Shown here: in pieces, positions 51,439-61,372 of the stretch
Layout of the letters: each line of letters starts with the position of its first letter
Position numbering within the stretch: position 1 is the stretch's first letter
Source of the DNA: an uncultured Lachnospiraceae bacterium
Lineage (GTDB): Bacteria > Bacillota > Clostridia > Lachnospirales > Lachnospiraceae
Length of the DNA: 64,000 bases
NCBI GenBank assembly: GCA_905203555.1
Contig: CAJKWK010000004.1
Span: 29,806 to 93,805 of the forward strand
Direction of reading: 5' to 3'
Notes under the pieces: model-generated
What the model was told of the DNA's origin: nothing
The model's input: only the letters and a program-made list of their open reading frames with translations
Databases searched by the model: none
Translations under genes and position numbers: made by a program

Positions 51439-51474
51439 GATATATTTTGGCAACGAATAAAAGTTGCGGATAAG
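51425..51474 (-). promoter_or_regulatory. CTTATCCGCA-box promoter (class A), gene at 51390
   Basis: Minus strand CTTATCCGCA (51474-51465), 11 nt, TTGCCA (51453-51448), 17 nt, TATACT (51430-51425). Confidence 0.8.
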
Positions 51475-51554
51475 AAAAAAAGAAGTTTTTACAATATCGC
51501 GTGAAACCTCACAAAAAATATAATGTCGTCTCCAAAAAATATCTACGATGCAAA

Positions 51555-51577
51555 AGAAGCGGCCATGAAGGTCGCTT
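51555..51577 (-). terminator. Terminator after the giant adhesin gene
   Basis: Minus strand GAAGCGACC/GGCCGCTTC hairpin followed by TTTT. Confidence 0.65.
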
Positions 51578-51638
51578 CCTTTGTTTTTTCTTAGTATGAT
51601 ACAGGACCATGCCCGCCACACTTTTTACCTTGGGCACT

Positions 51639-54600
51639 TTATTTAAGAGTGAAGCCCGGTGCCAGGCCGAACGTGCTGTAGACGCGGCCGCCGCTGTTGT
51701 CCACGAGGTACGCAACATTGGAACTGCTACGATACGCCGAACGAAGCCAACGGATAAGCGCAAAGCCTGACTCAGAATATTCTTTGTTCTCGGAGTAGTT
51801 ACTTGTTGTGATACCAAGGGCAGTAATCCTCTCGTATGGGATACCCTCATTCGGTCGGATAACATTACTTGCATCAGAATCGCCATATACTTCTCTTCCA
51901 GAAAATAGCCACAGCTTATCGTAAGTCACCACATTATTACCAGAAACATCGTTATAAACTGTATCTGACTTCACAGCCTTGGATACAATTGCTTCCTTTA
52001 ATGCTGCCGGGAATCCGGAGAATAAAGAATCTGCCTCCGTACAGAGCTTGTCTTCCGTTACCGAATACTTGCTGCTTGCCGTGTCTTCCCATGCCACTTC
52101 CGTTGTTTCCGGCTGCCGTCCGTTTAATGTGGAACGGATTCGGGATGCAGGCCAGCCGCCTTTATTGGTATACGAGCCGCCTTTGTATGCATTCCATCTC
52201 AGGTAATCCAAATTTATGGACTCATACAACATTCCCGCTCCATCACCGATCATATTTTGATATGATGCTTTTTTGATTTTATCACTCAAGACAATCGGTA
52301 CCGCTTTCGTACAGCTCTCTCCGCTTCCTCCACCGTCAATACACTGCTCGTACACATACGGGTCTTTCTGTGACCAGGATGCAATCGTAGACCAGTCATC
52401 GTTATGGATGCAACGATGAGCGTTACCGGAAGATGTGTTACCTGTCGGCGTATGAGCCTTAAAGGTATTTACATAGTTCTTTCCGGTTGCCGGTCCAAAG
52501 GTAAGTCCTGCGGTTCCAGTATTGCCGTTCTCATCCTTATAGGTATCATGCTTGATTCCGTAAAGGGATACGGCATATTTTACATCAGGTTTCGGGCCTG
52601 GGAGACAGAAGCCCGGCGTCAGGCCATAGTTCGCATTATCAACACTGCCAATGCCCCAGTCACCGTAGTACCCCACATAGTATGTATTGTAGGTACTGTC
52701 GCTATTTATCGAACGCAACCAATAAGAATTCGGGGATCCTAATTCCATATATCCTCTATTCATGAAATAATTTGATGTCGTAATATTAAGTGCTGTTACT
52801 CGTTCGTATGGAGTACCTTCATTGGGCCGGATAACATCGTTATGTACTAAAGGGTCCATGTATGCCTCTGTTCCAGACAAGAGCCAAAGTTTATCATAGG
52901 TGACCACGTTATTATCGGAAACATCATTGTAAACCGTATCCGATTTCACGGCCTTGGGTACAATGGCATCCTTTAATGCTGCAGGGAAGCCGGAGAACAA
53001 GGAATCCGCCTCCATACACAGCTTATCTTCCGTTACCTGATAAGAACCGCTTGCCGTGTCTTCCCATGCAACCTCGGTTGTTTCCGGCTGTCGTCCATTC
53101 AATGTGGAGCGGATCCGGGATGCAGGCCAGCCTCCTTCATTGGTATAATTTCCATCTTTATATGCGTTCCACATACGGTAATCCATAGCAATGGACTTAT
53201 ACAACACCCCAGCTCCATCACCAGTCATATTAGGATAACTGGTAGCGCCTTCTGCAAGTTTCCCTGTAATCGTCAGCTCCACGGAATGGGTACATCCGTT
53301 TTCCAGACATTCCCGGAATACATTCGGATCTTTCTGGGACTGGGCGATGATCTCTTCCCAGCTCATATGGTGCATACACATCTGTCCTGCGGAAGGTGCA
53401 TGATCTTTGTAGGTATTGACATAGGATGCTCCGGTAGCCGGACCAAAGGTAAGACCAACTGTCTGCCCCTTGTCGTCAACATCCTGCATGATGCCATAGA
53501 TGGATACTGCATATTTAACCTTCACGGCATCCTGCTCCCATTTCGCATAGATAGTTTTGTCGGTTTTTCCCATGGTAAGCGGGAAATTTGCTTCCACTAT
53601 GCAGCCCTTGTCGGTAAACCAGCCTTTGAAAATAAATCCTTCTTTGACCGGATCATTCTGCGGTTTTTCAATGGACCGACCTTCTTTAACCTGCAGAGCC
53701 AGGCTTGTCTGAGCGCTTGTCCCTCCGTCCGGAACGATGGTTCCACCGTCAAGCTCAAAGGTAACGGTATGTTTCGGTGTCGGCATCGGCAGCTGCACAT
53801 CAAGCTGGAAAGAATCCGTCCGTTCTGTGCCGTTTTCCTCATATACCACAGTGCCGGTATAGCTGTCGGAACTTCCGTCCGCATATTCCGGTTCAAGAGA
53901 ATAATCCCTTCCGGAAAGTGTTTTGGATGTTCCATCGTCATAAAACGCCGTTACTTCCAGATCCGACTTCGGAATCCTGTAGATTTCCTCCTCACTGTCG
54001 TATCCCGGTAAATCCTGGGTAACCGGATTTGGCCCTGTGTATTCTACGGAAATTCCGGTCAGTTTTGTGGAAGCCTTTATGATGTTGGTCGCATTGGTGA
54101 CATGACTGAACTTCTCATACTGCCTGATGACATTTTTAAATGTCACTTCCGCATTGGCTGCAGTAGTTAAGTCAGCAACCGCTGCGTTATCGTTTATGGT
54201 TACATTGGCTCCCGCCTCAATGGAGTCCAAAAGGTAACGGGATACACTTTTCTCGGTTATCGTATAGGTATGTCCCTGATCCACGGTAAAAGTTACGGTT
54301 CCGGACAGGTTGTTTTCGGAAAGCGTCACTCCTTTTTTATAATACTCCCCATCATCCCTGGTAACCGTAAACACGAATGTCGGGTTTCCAAAGGGCGCAT
54401 ACACGTCATTTACCTGTTTATGAACGGTAATAACTGCCTTTCCCGCTTCGTCCTCCGCCAGGATCTCCTGGGTTATCGCCGCATTTTCCTTAGTAACAGA
54501 AAAACGGAGCATTTCATCACTTAATGTATAGGATGCCGGAGCTACGGATTCCTTCAGATAGTAACCGCCCTGTTTGATTCCCGTCAGTGTAATGCTGCCA

Positions 54601-57600
54601 TCAGCTCGGGTTTTGATCTCCGTCATGCCTGCCGGAAGTTTATAATCCACTCCCGCCATGCACCTGGTCCCGTCTGTACGGTAAAGTTCGTATACGGCTC
54701 CTGCCAGCTTCTTTTCATGGCCAACCTTGTCCACCTTTACCAGCTTTACGGATCCGGTCATGCGGTTATCCACGGTTTCCAGATAAACCGTGTTCTGGAC
54801 GCTGTCTTTATCAATGGTAAATTCCACATGCTCGCTGCTTAATTCATATCCGGTCGGAGCCTTTTCTTCCACGAAGTAGTAATCGCCCCACTTGAGGTGT
54901 TCCACCTTCAGCTCGCCGTAGGTTTCAGACTGCCGGTTGTCATCGGTGGTGTAGCTTCCAATCTTCACAAAATCATCCGCTCCGGTTGCCTTATGGTACA
55001 GGCCATAAGCTGCTCCACCCACCAGCTGTCCGACATCATCCTTTTTCGTCAGGACCACACTACCTTCCATCCGGTCGTTGATCATGGAAACTTCCAGTGT
55101 CTGCTCTACGGTTGCGGCATCCAGTGTCACGGATTCGGTTCTCGCATGAACCTCGTCCGGCATTAAGTATCCGCCGCCATTCATGGTTTCCACAAAGTAG
55201 TAGGTCCCGAACCGCAGGCCTTCTGCCAGGATTTCTCCCATGGCGTTGGTCTTCAGCCCCTTGGTTATCAACTGGTCTCCACCCTCTTTCTCACGATAAA
55301 GGGAAAAGATCGCATTCCGGACCGGTCTTCCGTCTTCGGAGTCCCGTTTCTTAAGCAGAATGCTTGCCGTTTTCTCACGGTTGGAGGTTTCCGCTTCCAC
55401 GGCGATGGTATCGGTTTCTGCATTGTACTGCTCTTTCCCAACGGAAAAACTGACTTTTGTTGTGGAAATCTCGTACCCTTCCGGCGCCTTGGTTTCCACA
55501 AAATAGTAACTTCCCCATGGCAGTCCGGTTACCGTTAAGGTTCCGTCCTGTCCCGTTACAAATGTTGCATTGCTTCCAGTTTCTGAAAAAGCATAATTCC
55601 CGTCCGTAAATACCTGGGAGTCATCAGATTTATAAAGTGCAAACTCTGCTCCCGCAAGGGGTCCGTAAGAAGGCTCATCCCGATCCTGCTTTGTAAGCGT
55701 CACCTGCCCTGGAATCCGGTGGTTTTCCACCTCAATGGTCCCGTAGACACCGTCCACCTCAAAGGGATGCCTGCCTTCCGTTTTTTCATATCCAAGAGGT
55801 GCTTCCACCTCTTCCCAGGAATAGGTTCCCTGCCGGATGTTGTTTACTACAATCCGTCCAAGGGAATTGAGTTCCTTGCCACCTTCCTCAAAGAGCGCCT
55901 TGCCGTCCGGATCATAAATCTGGAATTTCGCTCCTGTCAAAGAAGCATACCGGACCGTTCCGTCCTCTTCCGTTTTCACCGGATTATCTGCATCTACCTT
56001 CTGGAGTACGATCTTTCCGACATTGTCCAGAAGTTTTACACGGGTTTCTGCGGAAGGAAGCGTGTAGGTTGCCTCGAAATGATCCGTAAGACCGTATGCG
56101 TCATATTGAACCGAATACTGGTTCACGGCTGCTTTCTCGATCAGGTTTTTATCTGCCGGCGCCTGCATGTTGACCATGACATAAGTCATCTGCTTTGTCT
56201 TCATCACGCCGTCCGGAAGACTGGAGGTATCCAGAGCCACAGCGATCGCTTTCACGGATCCCGTGTCTGCCGGAAGGTCCGTACTCCAGCCGGCGGCATC
56301 CAGATTCAGCTCCTGATCCGGGTTTGTGGAATAGTAAACCGTAGGAATCAGCCCCTGTCTTTCCGCTTTGGAAGTGTCCACGGACAGGAATTTACCCTGC
56401 CAGTCGCTTGGAATCTTTTTTGTGGTGTCGCCGTCTTCTCCGGTTACGGAAATCTCAGCGCCCTGCTCGATTCGGTCGTAAAAGACGATATTTCTTGCAT
56501 TGCTGGATCCAAGTCCAAAGTCCAGACGGTAGCTGTAGTGGGATTTCTCCTGTTCCTCTGCGTTCTCCGCCGCACTGTAAAGTCTGGTTACCGTATCGTC
56601 CACATATCCTCCGGAATAGAAGCTCTTCACATACTTGGAAGCATACTCCCGCCATTCGGTGGCACCGTCCATCACGGTACGGCTGCTGCTTGAGTATGCC
56701 ATCTTCTCCTCGGTATTCCCGTCCTCATCCAGGTCGTATGCATCCGTACGAACGGAAGAACCGCTGATCTTGTCCAGGCCGTCGTCATGGGCCATCAGGA
56801 AGGTCTCTGCCGTATACCGGTTTCCGATCTCCAGAAAGTCCGCATAGTTAAGAGTAGCCCCAAAGGATATACTCACCTGTGTTGCGCTTCTTGCCTGCAG
56901 CGGGTTGTCCGAAAAATCAAAGTCAGCCACAACCATGGCCCTTCCATTGTATTCTCCGGTTTCAATCACTGCATAATCGGCAAAATTTCCGACTGCTTCA
57001 CCGCTTAGTGTGATTCCACTTCCGTTTATGAGGATATCCGTATTATCAAAATCCACCTGCATTCCTTCCGGAACTACAGTATAGAGGGAGAATTTCTCAA
57101 GAGGACCTTCTTCGTCCGCCTTGATGGTTCCACTGGAGGAAATCTCTGCGGAAAATCCGGATTTTGCATCTCCGTCAAAAGAAGCAAGGGAAGTTGACGC
57201 TTTCAGTTCGGTTACCGGGCTTCTCAGCCAGACATTGGAGTATTCCCGCAGCAGCTGCTCCGCATAAACACTTTCATCCCGCTCTGCCAGTTCCTCTCCG
57301 TAGGTACCGACATAACTCTCCACATCAGTTGCGCAATCGTTGACTTCCATTCCGTCTTCGTCAAGATACAGGGAGCGCAGATAAGAAAAGTTCACCAACC
57401 GGTTTTCATGAGAAGGCCGTAACGCCTCTTCCTTCTCCTGCTCCGCATTCCAGTCCAGATGCAGACGCACACCAACATTTACATTATAAGAGTAGCTTCC
57501 CACGATTCCGTTTACCCGCACAAACACCGCTTTCACGCCGGCTGGAAGCTGAACTGTCTTGCCGGCAGTTCCTGTTCCCAGAAGCACATAGTCGTCAAAA

Positions 57601-59411
57601 TGTGTGTCCTGCGTCTGCGCTCCATACAGCTCCCACTCGTAGTTTTTGGAGGAAGAAGGTACGGTCACATAAGCAATGTCATACTCTTCGTCTTCCAGAT
57701 TTCGGATGGAACCGTCGTTTAGGAAAATTGCCAGTTTGTCATCACCCAGGACCAGGGAATATTCCTCATCTTCCCCGATCTGGCTTGTGCCGCTTGTATT
57801 TCTTCCCGGTTGGGTCGGGGTTTTGTCGGAAAGCACCCCTGCCTCATCCGATTTCTCCGGCTCGGACACAGTCGCTTTTCCATCTGACTCAGCCGCATAA
57901 CTGGTTAAAGCAAATGCAGACGCAGCTTTTCCAAACAGAGAGGACAGATCTCCAAAAATGTCGATGTCCGGCACATAGAATCCTCCGTCTTCGTCCATAA
58001 CCGCCTCGGAAGGGGATGCGGTCCGTTCCGTATTAATTTCCCCGTAAGTCGGGCCGTCAAATACGCTTTCGTCCGCTTCCTCCACCAGGCCATTTTCGTT
58101 CCAGTGAATGTCATTCCAATCCTCAATTCCTTCCGGGATTTCAAGGTTCATTGTTTCCCTCTCCGCCTCGGACGGTGTCGTTGCTCTCGCCGATGCCTTT
58201 GCGGACATCCGGCCCTGGGCGTACTGCCGTCTGACAGAACCGTACAGGGTAAACGGTACGATTTTCCCGTTGTAAAGGTTCACGGCATTGAGCCGGTCGG
58301 AATAATTACTGGGGGCATTACCACTGGAAGATTCGTAAGAATAGTTCTTCTTTGTATGGCTATATATGTAACCGTTATGGACAAACCGGTAGCTTTCCAC
58401 CGTAAAGGTGGTTTCCACATCCACGATCTCGTTTTCTCCTGCCACGGTCACCCATTCGGATTCGTCGTTATAGAGGCGGTCCAGATGGCCGTATACGGTC
58501 ACTTCCTTCCCCTCCAGTGTTTCCGCCTTGAACCCAAGCCGGAAGTCCTTTGAATAACTTAAATCCCCCATCTGATCCTTAAACGGATAAAAGCCAAGCT
58601 CCCCGTTCTCGTTTTCGGTAAGCGCAACGGTCTTTCCATTACACTCCGCTTTTACATCCGCAGGATCCACGCCCTCCGGCAGTTCCACACTTACAAAGTA
58701 GGAAGAACGGTAAAGGCCTCTGGCCAGACGGTCATCGTCGAATCGGGTGGTAAAATCGTACCAGACATAGTTTTTATCCGCTTCCTCATAATCCGTTACG
58801 GACAGCTTGCTTTTGGACAGATAGATCCGGTAGCGGTCCCGTTCGGATGTAAAGGAATAAGACAGCGGCTCCAGGTTGATACTTCCCGCATCACTGACGG
58901 AAAAACGGGGATTTTTTTCCTGGAAATAACCGTCCTCACAGCTTCTGGCATCCAGCGTCCATAAAAGTTCAAACCCACCGGACACAGACTGCCCTTCCTT
59001 AACCTCAAACTTGTTGGTAAATGTGTAAATGTCGTTTTCCTGATCCCAGTCATACTTCCACTCGGAATCTTCCTTGTCAGCTGCCAGTTTGTCCGCTTTG
59101 ATCACGGAACCGCGGTTTGCCCCGCCGATTCCGGGGATCGCAAAGGTCAGGCTTCCTGCCGGATAATCCCGCTTGGCTTGTTCCATCCGGTAAGTTACCA
59201 CAATCTTTGGCTGCCTGGTTTCATCGTGATCCGCATTCCACACATAATCCGTTGAAAGCGTGCTCCAGGCTGCCTCCACCTTCCATCCGTCCAGGTAATC
59301 TGAGTATTCCGAATCCGCAAATGCAGGGATACGGATACCGGTCAGAGTAAGCGCTGCAGCAAGCAGACCAGCCAGGACACGCCGATATTTGCATAACCAT
59401 TGTTCAAACAT
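51639..59411 (-). CDS. Giant SpaA/Cna-B adhesin with tandem C-terminal DUF6273 domains
   Basis: This 2590-residue secreted protein has a signal peptide (residues 1-33) and an unrecognised beta-rich region to about 1120. Five SpaA/Cna-B-type domains of about 100 residues span 1130-1690, each with a Lys strand (VLQKVD, LTKQD, LKKRD, LTKKD, LVKVD) that can form isopeptide bonds. A sixth related domain, an Ig-like domain and an InlB-type repeat near 1880 (GFIFKGWFTDKG) follow, then two DUF6273 domains (about 1963-2275 and 2277-2590), each with WPASRIRSTLNG and WLRS. DUF6273 is a C-type-lectin-like fold used for ligand binding. There is no LPXTG or membrane anchor. AAAGGAG lies in the preceding stop region. 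Confidence 0.8.
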   Translation of the reverse strand: MFEQWLCKYRRVLAGLLAAALTLTGIRIPAFADSEYSDYLDGWKVEAAWSTLSTDYVWNADHDETRQPKIVVTYRMEQAKRDYPAGSLTFAIPGIGGANRGSVIKADKLAADKEDSEWKYDWDQENDIYTFTNKFEVKEGQSVSGGFELLWTLDARSCEDGYFQEKNPRFSVSDAGSINLEPLSYSFTSERDRYRIYLSKSKLSVTDYEEADKNYVWYDFTTRFDDDRLARGLYRSSYFVSVELPEGVDPADVKAECNGKTVALTENENGELGFYPFKDQMGDLSYSKDFRLGFKAETLEGKEVTVYGHLDRLYNDESEWVTVAGENEIVDVETTFTVESYRFVHNGYIYSHTKKNYSYESSSGNAPSNYSDRLNAVNLYNGKIVPFTLYGSVRRQYAQGRMSAKASARATTPSEAERETMNLEIPEGIEDWNDIHWNENGLVEEADESVFDGPTYGEINTERTASPSEAVMDEDGGFYVPDIDIFGDLSSLFGKAASAFALTSYAAESDGKATVSEPEKSDEAGVLSDKTPTQPGRNTSGTSQIGEDEEYSLVLGDDKLAIFLNDGSIRNLEDEEYDIAYVTVPSSSKNYEWELYGAQTQDTHFDDYVLLGTGTAGKTVQLPAGVKAVFVRVNGIVGSYSYNVNVGVRLHLDWNAEQEKEEALRPSHENRLVNFSYLRSLYLDEDGMEVNDCATDVESYVGTYGEELAERDESVYAEQLLREYSNVWLRSPVTELKASTSLASFDGDAKSGFSAEISSSGTIKADEEGPLEKFSLYTVVPEGMQVDFDNTDILINGSGITLSGEAVGNFADYAVIETGEYNGRAMVVADFDFSDNPLQARSATQVSISFGATLNYADFLEIGNRYTAETFLMAHDDGLDKISGSSVRTDAYDLDEDGNTEEKMAYSSSSRTVMDGATEWREYASKYVKSFYSGGYVDDTVTRLYSAAENAEEQEKSHYSYRLDFGLGSSNARNIVFYDRIEQGAEISVTGEDGDTTKKIPSDWQGKFLSVDTSKAERQGLIPTVYYSTNPDQELNLDAAGWSTDLPADTGSVKAIAVALDTSSLPDGVMKTKQMTYVMVNMQAPADKNLIEKAAVNQYSVQYDAYGLTDHFEATYTLPSAETRVKLLDNVGKIVLQKVDADNPVKTEEDGTVRYASLTGAKFQIYDPDGKALFEEGGKELNSLGRIVVNNIRQGTYSWEEVEAPLGYEKTEGRHPFEVDGVYGTIEVENHRIPGQVTLTKQDRDEPSYGPLAGAEFALYKSDDSQVFTDGNYAFSETGSNATFVTGQDGTLTVTGLPWGSYYFVETKAPEGYEISTTKVSFSVGKEQYNAETDTIAVEAETSNREKTASILLKKRDSEDGRPVRNAIFSLYREKEGGDQLITKGLKTNAMGEILAEGLRFGTYYFVETMNGGGYLMPDEVHARTESVTLDAATVEQTLEVSMINDRMEGSVVLTKKDDVGQLVGGAAYGLYHKATGADDFVKIGSYTTDDNRQSETYGELKVEHLKWGDYYFVEEKAPTGYELSSEHVEFTIDKDSVQNTVYLETVDNRMTGSVKLVKVDKVGHEKKLAGAVYELYRTDGTRCMAGVDYKLPAGMTEIKTRADGSITLTGIKQGGYYLKESVAPASYTLSDEMLRFSVTKENAAITQEILAEDEAGKAVITVHKQVNDVYAPFGNPTFVFTVTRDDGEYYKKGVTLSENNLSGTVTFTVDQGHTYTITEKSVSRYLLDSIEAGANVTINDNAAVADLTTAANAEVTFKNVIRQYEKFSHVTNATNIIKASTKLTGISVEYTGPNPVTQDLPGYDSEEEIYRIPKSDLEVTAFYDDGTSKTLSGRDYSLEPEYADGSSDSYTGTVVYEENGTERTDSFQLDVQLPMPTPKHTVTFELDGGTIVPDGGTSAQTSLALQVKEGRSIEKPQNDPVKEGFIFKGWFTDKGCIVEANFPLTMGKTDKTIYAKWEQDAVKVKYAVSIYGIMQDVDDKGQTVGLTFGPATGASYVNTYKDHAPSAGQMCMHHMSWEEIIAQSQKDPNVFRECLENGCTHSVELTITGKLAEGATSYPNMTGDGAGVLYKSIAMDYRMWNAYKDGNYTNEGGWPASRIRSTLNGRQPETTEVAWEDTASGSYQVTEDKLCMEADSLFSGFPAALKDAIVPKAVKSDTVYNDVSDNNVVTYDKLWLLSGTEAYMDPLVHNDVIRPNEGTPYERVTALNITTSNYFMNRGYMELGSPNSYWLRSINSDSTYNTYYVGYYGDWGIGSVDNANYGLTPGFCLPGPKPDVKYAVSLYGIKHDTYKDENGNTGTAGLTFGPATGKNYVNTFKAHTPTGNTSSGNAHRCIHNDDWSTIASWSQKDPYVYEQCIDGGGSGESCTKAVPIVLSDKIKKASYQNMIGDGAGMLYESINLDYLRWNAYKGGSYTNKGGWPASRIRSTLNGRQPETTEVAWEDTASSKYSVTEDKLCTEADSLFSGFPAALKEAIVSKAVKSDTVYNDVSGNNVVTYDKLWLFSGREVYGDSDASNVIRPNEGIPYERITALGITTSNYSENKEYSESGFALIRWLRSAYRSSSNVAYLVDNSGGRVYSTFGLAPGFTLK
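51642..51750 (-). other. Candidate hypervariable (DGR-type) region
   Basis: Between the WLRSA motif and the final GLAPGFTLK most codons are NNC (TAC, CTC, GAC, AAC, AGC, GGC, CGC, TTC), as expected if AAC template codons were mutated at A. The invariant GC-rich tail (GGCCTGGCACCGGGCTTC) would suit the initiation site. No template repeat or reverse transcriptase lies in this window. Confidence 0.45.
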
Positions 59412-59414
59412 TGC

Positions 59415-60014
59415 TTATCTCCTTTCCAAAAACTCATTCCATGCCTGTTTCCAAGCATCCACGCCGGAAAAATCCGTTCCGTCAGTATCTGCAACTTGTA
59501 TACATTCTCCCTGTACCAGCAGGTCAAAATCCTGGATCTGATCCTGGTTTTCAAAGACAACCTTCACTTTGTCAAACAAAGGGATTGTCTTTTCATCCTT
59601 TTCAAGGCTGTCCGTCCAGTAGAAATATCCTCCGAGAAGTGGATCGTCGGTTTCGTCAATATACTCCCAGCCATCCGGAAGGTGGCTGACATAGTCCGAG
59701 TACGACAACCATTCCGTTCCTTCTGCTGACAAAGATGCCAGATTTTTTATGGCTGAATTGGAAAATTCTGCAGATATTCGGACAAAACAAGAAATACTTC
59801 CTGTATTCTCAATCTGCACCCGTTTTTTGAATACATTTTCTCCGATTATAAGTTCCTTGGGAGGCTTGTAATCTTCCTCGATTTCTATCATACTGTCTCC
59901 TATCGTTATCCGATTGTTTACCCTCTGCCAGTAGGTAAGATAAGCTGCTGTAGTCCCTACACTCAGAAAAAGGGCACAAAGGCATCCGATCAGCATTGAC
60001 TTTTTACTCTTCAT
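59415..60014 (-). CDS. CalY/TasA-like SipW-dependent exported protein
   Basis: This 199-residue protein has a SipW-type signal region (GTTAAYLTYWQRVNNRITIG) followed by a beta domain typical of camelysin/TasA-like proteins (VQIENTGSISCFVRISAEF, YFYWTDSLEKDEKTI). Such proteins form fibres or decorate surface filaments. The start at ATG 60014 is preferred to a GTG one codon upstream. It overlaps the 3' end of the preceding gene by about 11 bp and the giant adhesin starts 4 bp after its stop, so translation is coupled. Confidence 0.7.
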   Translation of the reverse strand: MKSKKSMLIGCLCALFLSVGTTAAYLTYWQRVNNRITIGDSMIEIEEDYKPPKELIIGENVFKKRVQIENTGSISCFVRISAEFSNSAIKNLASLSAEGTEWLSYSDYVSHLPDGWEYIDETDDPLLGGYFYWTDSLEKDEKTIPLFDKVKVVFENQDQIQDFDLLVQGECIQVADTDGTDFSGVDAWKQAWNEFLERR

Positions 60015-61308
60015 CACTGTCTTCCCCCTTCTTTTTCCTCTTTCTTCCCATAGACAGAAGTACTACACCTGCAAAAGCCGCTGCCGAGACTGCTGCCAGA
60101 ACATATTCTGCACCAGCATCCCCCATCTTCGGAATATGGCCCCAGATCCAGTCTGCAGTCTTATCAATGACTTCCTCTACCGCATCCTGAATGGGATTAC
60201 CTGTACTGCCTGGTTTGGTTTCCTGTTGGGTTCCCGGACCATGGCTGTTGTCAGAACCGCTATGTCCGCCGCTCGAACTTCCTCCTCCACCGCCGCCGCT
60301 GCTGGTGCGAAGCTCCGCAGAGAAAATCCACTTGGTCTGTGTATCAGCCAGGGCATAGGCGTTATTGAGTTCTGCAGGGACCGTCAGCGTATAGGTAAGC
60401 GTTGTTGCCTGTCCGGACTGCAGCCTGGCCAGTTCCACCTTTTCCGATACTGCACCATTTAAAGTGCCATCGTAAATGGTCTTGTCACCGGCCATAATTT
60501 TCAGCCGTAGCGCCTTTGCCAGCGCATTGTCCGACAAGGTTTCCGAACGGAAATGCAGGGTTACCGGCCTGTGGTAGCTGTTTTTTAACTGTACGGTGTC
60601 GGATACCACATCTCCAGGCATCAGTTCGCTCCAGTTGGAGAAGAAGTCATTTCCTGTACGGACCAGTCCCTCGGCCCCGTTCTCAAATACGACGGAAAAC
60701 GCCTTCTCGGACTCCGCTTCCGGCTTTTTGTACACGGAATGGGTACAGGTTTCAATGACCGTCCCGAACCAGGGATCCAATGCTTCAAAATCCGGCGTGA
60801 AATTGGCTTCCTGTACTGCCTCCACGGAAACCACAATGGAAAACTGCTTTTCGGAATAGGTCTCATTCCACTCCGGCGGAATCATGACCTGCCGGATAAA
60901 ATCCACGCTTTCATCCGTATCCAAAGGCTCCGGCCAGTACCAACAGTCTCCGGCACGGAGCCACTCATCCGATGCCAACACAACCATGTCATCGGACAGA
61001 TCCCGGATACCGTCATCGGAAGTGTATTCCAGCCTCATGCGGATCCAAGCCGGGTTGGCCCGATTGGTGGCCCGGACGATCTTGTCCACCCGTTCGCCCG
61101 GAAGGACCATGCGGTTATTCCGATAAGGGATCTCATTTCCGTCAGCATCCAGACCATATTCGTCCAGAGACACATTCACGTCCCCGATGCTCACATGATT
61201 GGTCACATCCGTCTCATAAGTCCTTATGGCTGCATAGGAAGGAACGGAACTGCCTGCCATGGCAGTAATAAAACCTGCCGCCAGAATCATAACTACTTTC
61301 TTCGTCAT
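60004..61308 (-). CDS. Surface protein with sorting-signal-like C-terminus
   Basis: A Sec signal peptide (residues 1-27, ending PSYA) is followed by a TasA-like beta region (NHVSIGDVNVSLDEYG, NRANPAWIRMRLEYTSD), a second beta domain, a Gly/Ser-rich linker (residues about 348-365) and a C-terminus of IPKMG, hydrophobic helix and RKRKKK. The last resembles a sortase sorting signal with IPKMG in place of LPXTG. No sortase gene is in the window. It may anchor the fibre or adhesin to the wall. The start follows ATAGGAGG. Confidence 0.65.
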   Translation of the reverse strand: MTKKVVMILAAGFITAMAGSSVPSYAAIRTYETDVTNHVSIGDVNVSLDEYGLDADGNEIPYRNNRMVLPGERVDKIVRATNRANPAWIRMRLEYTSDDGIRDLSDDMVVLASDEWLRAGDCWYWPEPLDTDESVDFIRQVMIPPEWNETYSEKQFSIVVSVEAVQEANFTPDFEALDPWFGTVIETCTHSVYKKPEAESEKAFSVVFENGAEGLVRTGNDFFSNWSELMPGDVVSDTVQLKNSYHRPVTLHFRSETLSDNALAKALRLKIMAGDKTIYDGTLNGAVSEKVELARLQSGQATTLTYTLTVPAELNNAYALADTQTKWIFSAELRTSSGGGGGGSSSGGHSGSDNSHGPGTQQETKPGSTGNPIQDAVEEVIDKTADWIWGHIPKMGDAGAEYVLAAVSAAAFAGVVLLSMGRKRKKKGEDSDEE

Positions 61309-61372
61309 GCGATTTTCCTCCTATGAAAAATGGGAAGGAGGCCTTTTCTCCCTCCCGTCTGATCACCACTGT

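Noticed and set aside
55719..56693. 324-residue plus-strand frame inside the giant adhesin gene, and other long plus-strand frames there
   Set aside because: They are antisense shadows of the GC-richer adhesin coding strand, without ribosome binding sites or recognisable domains.
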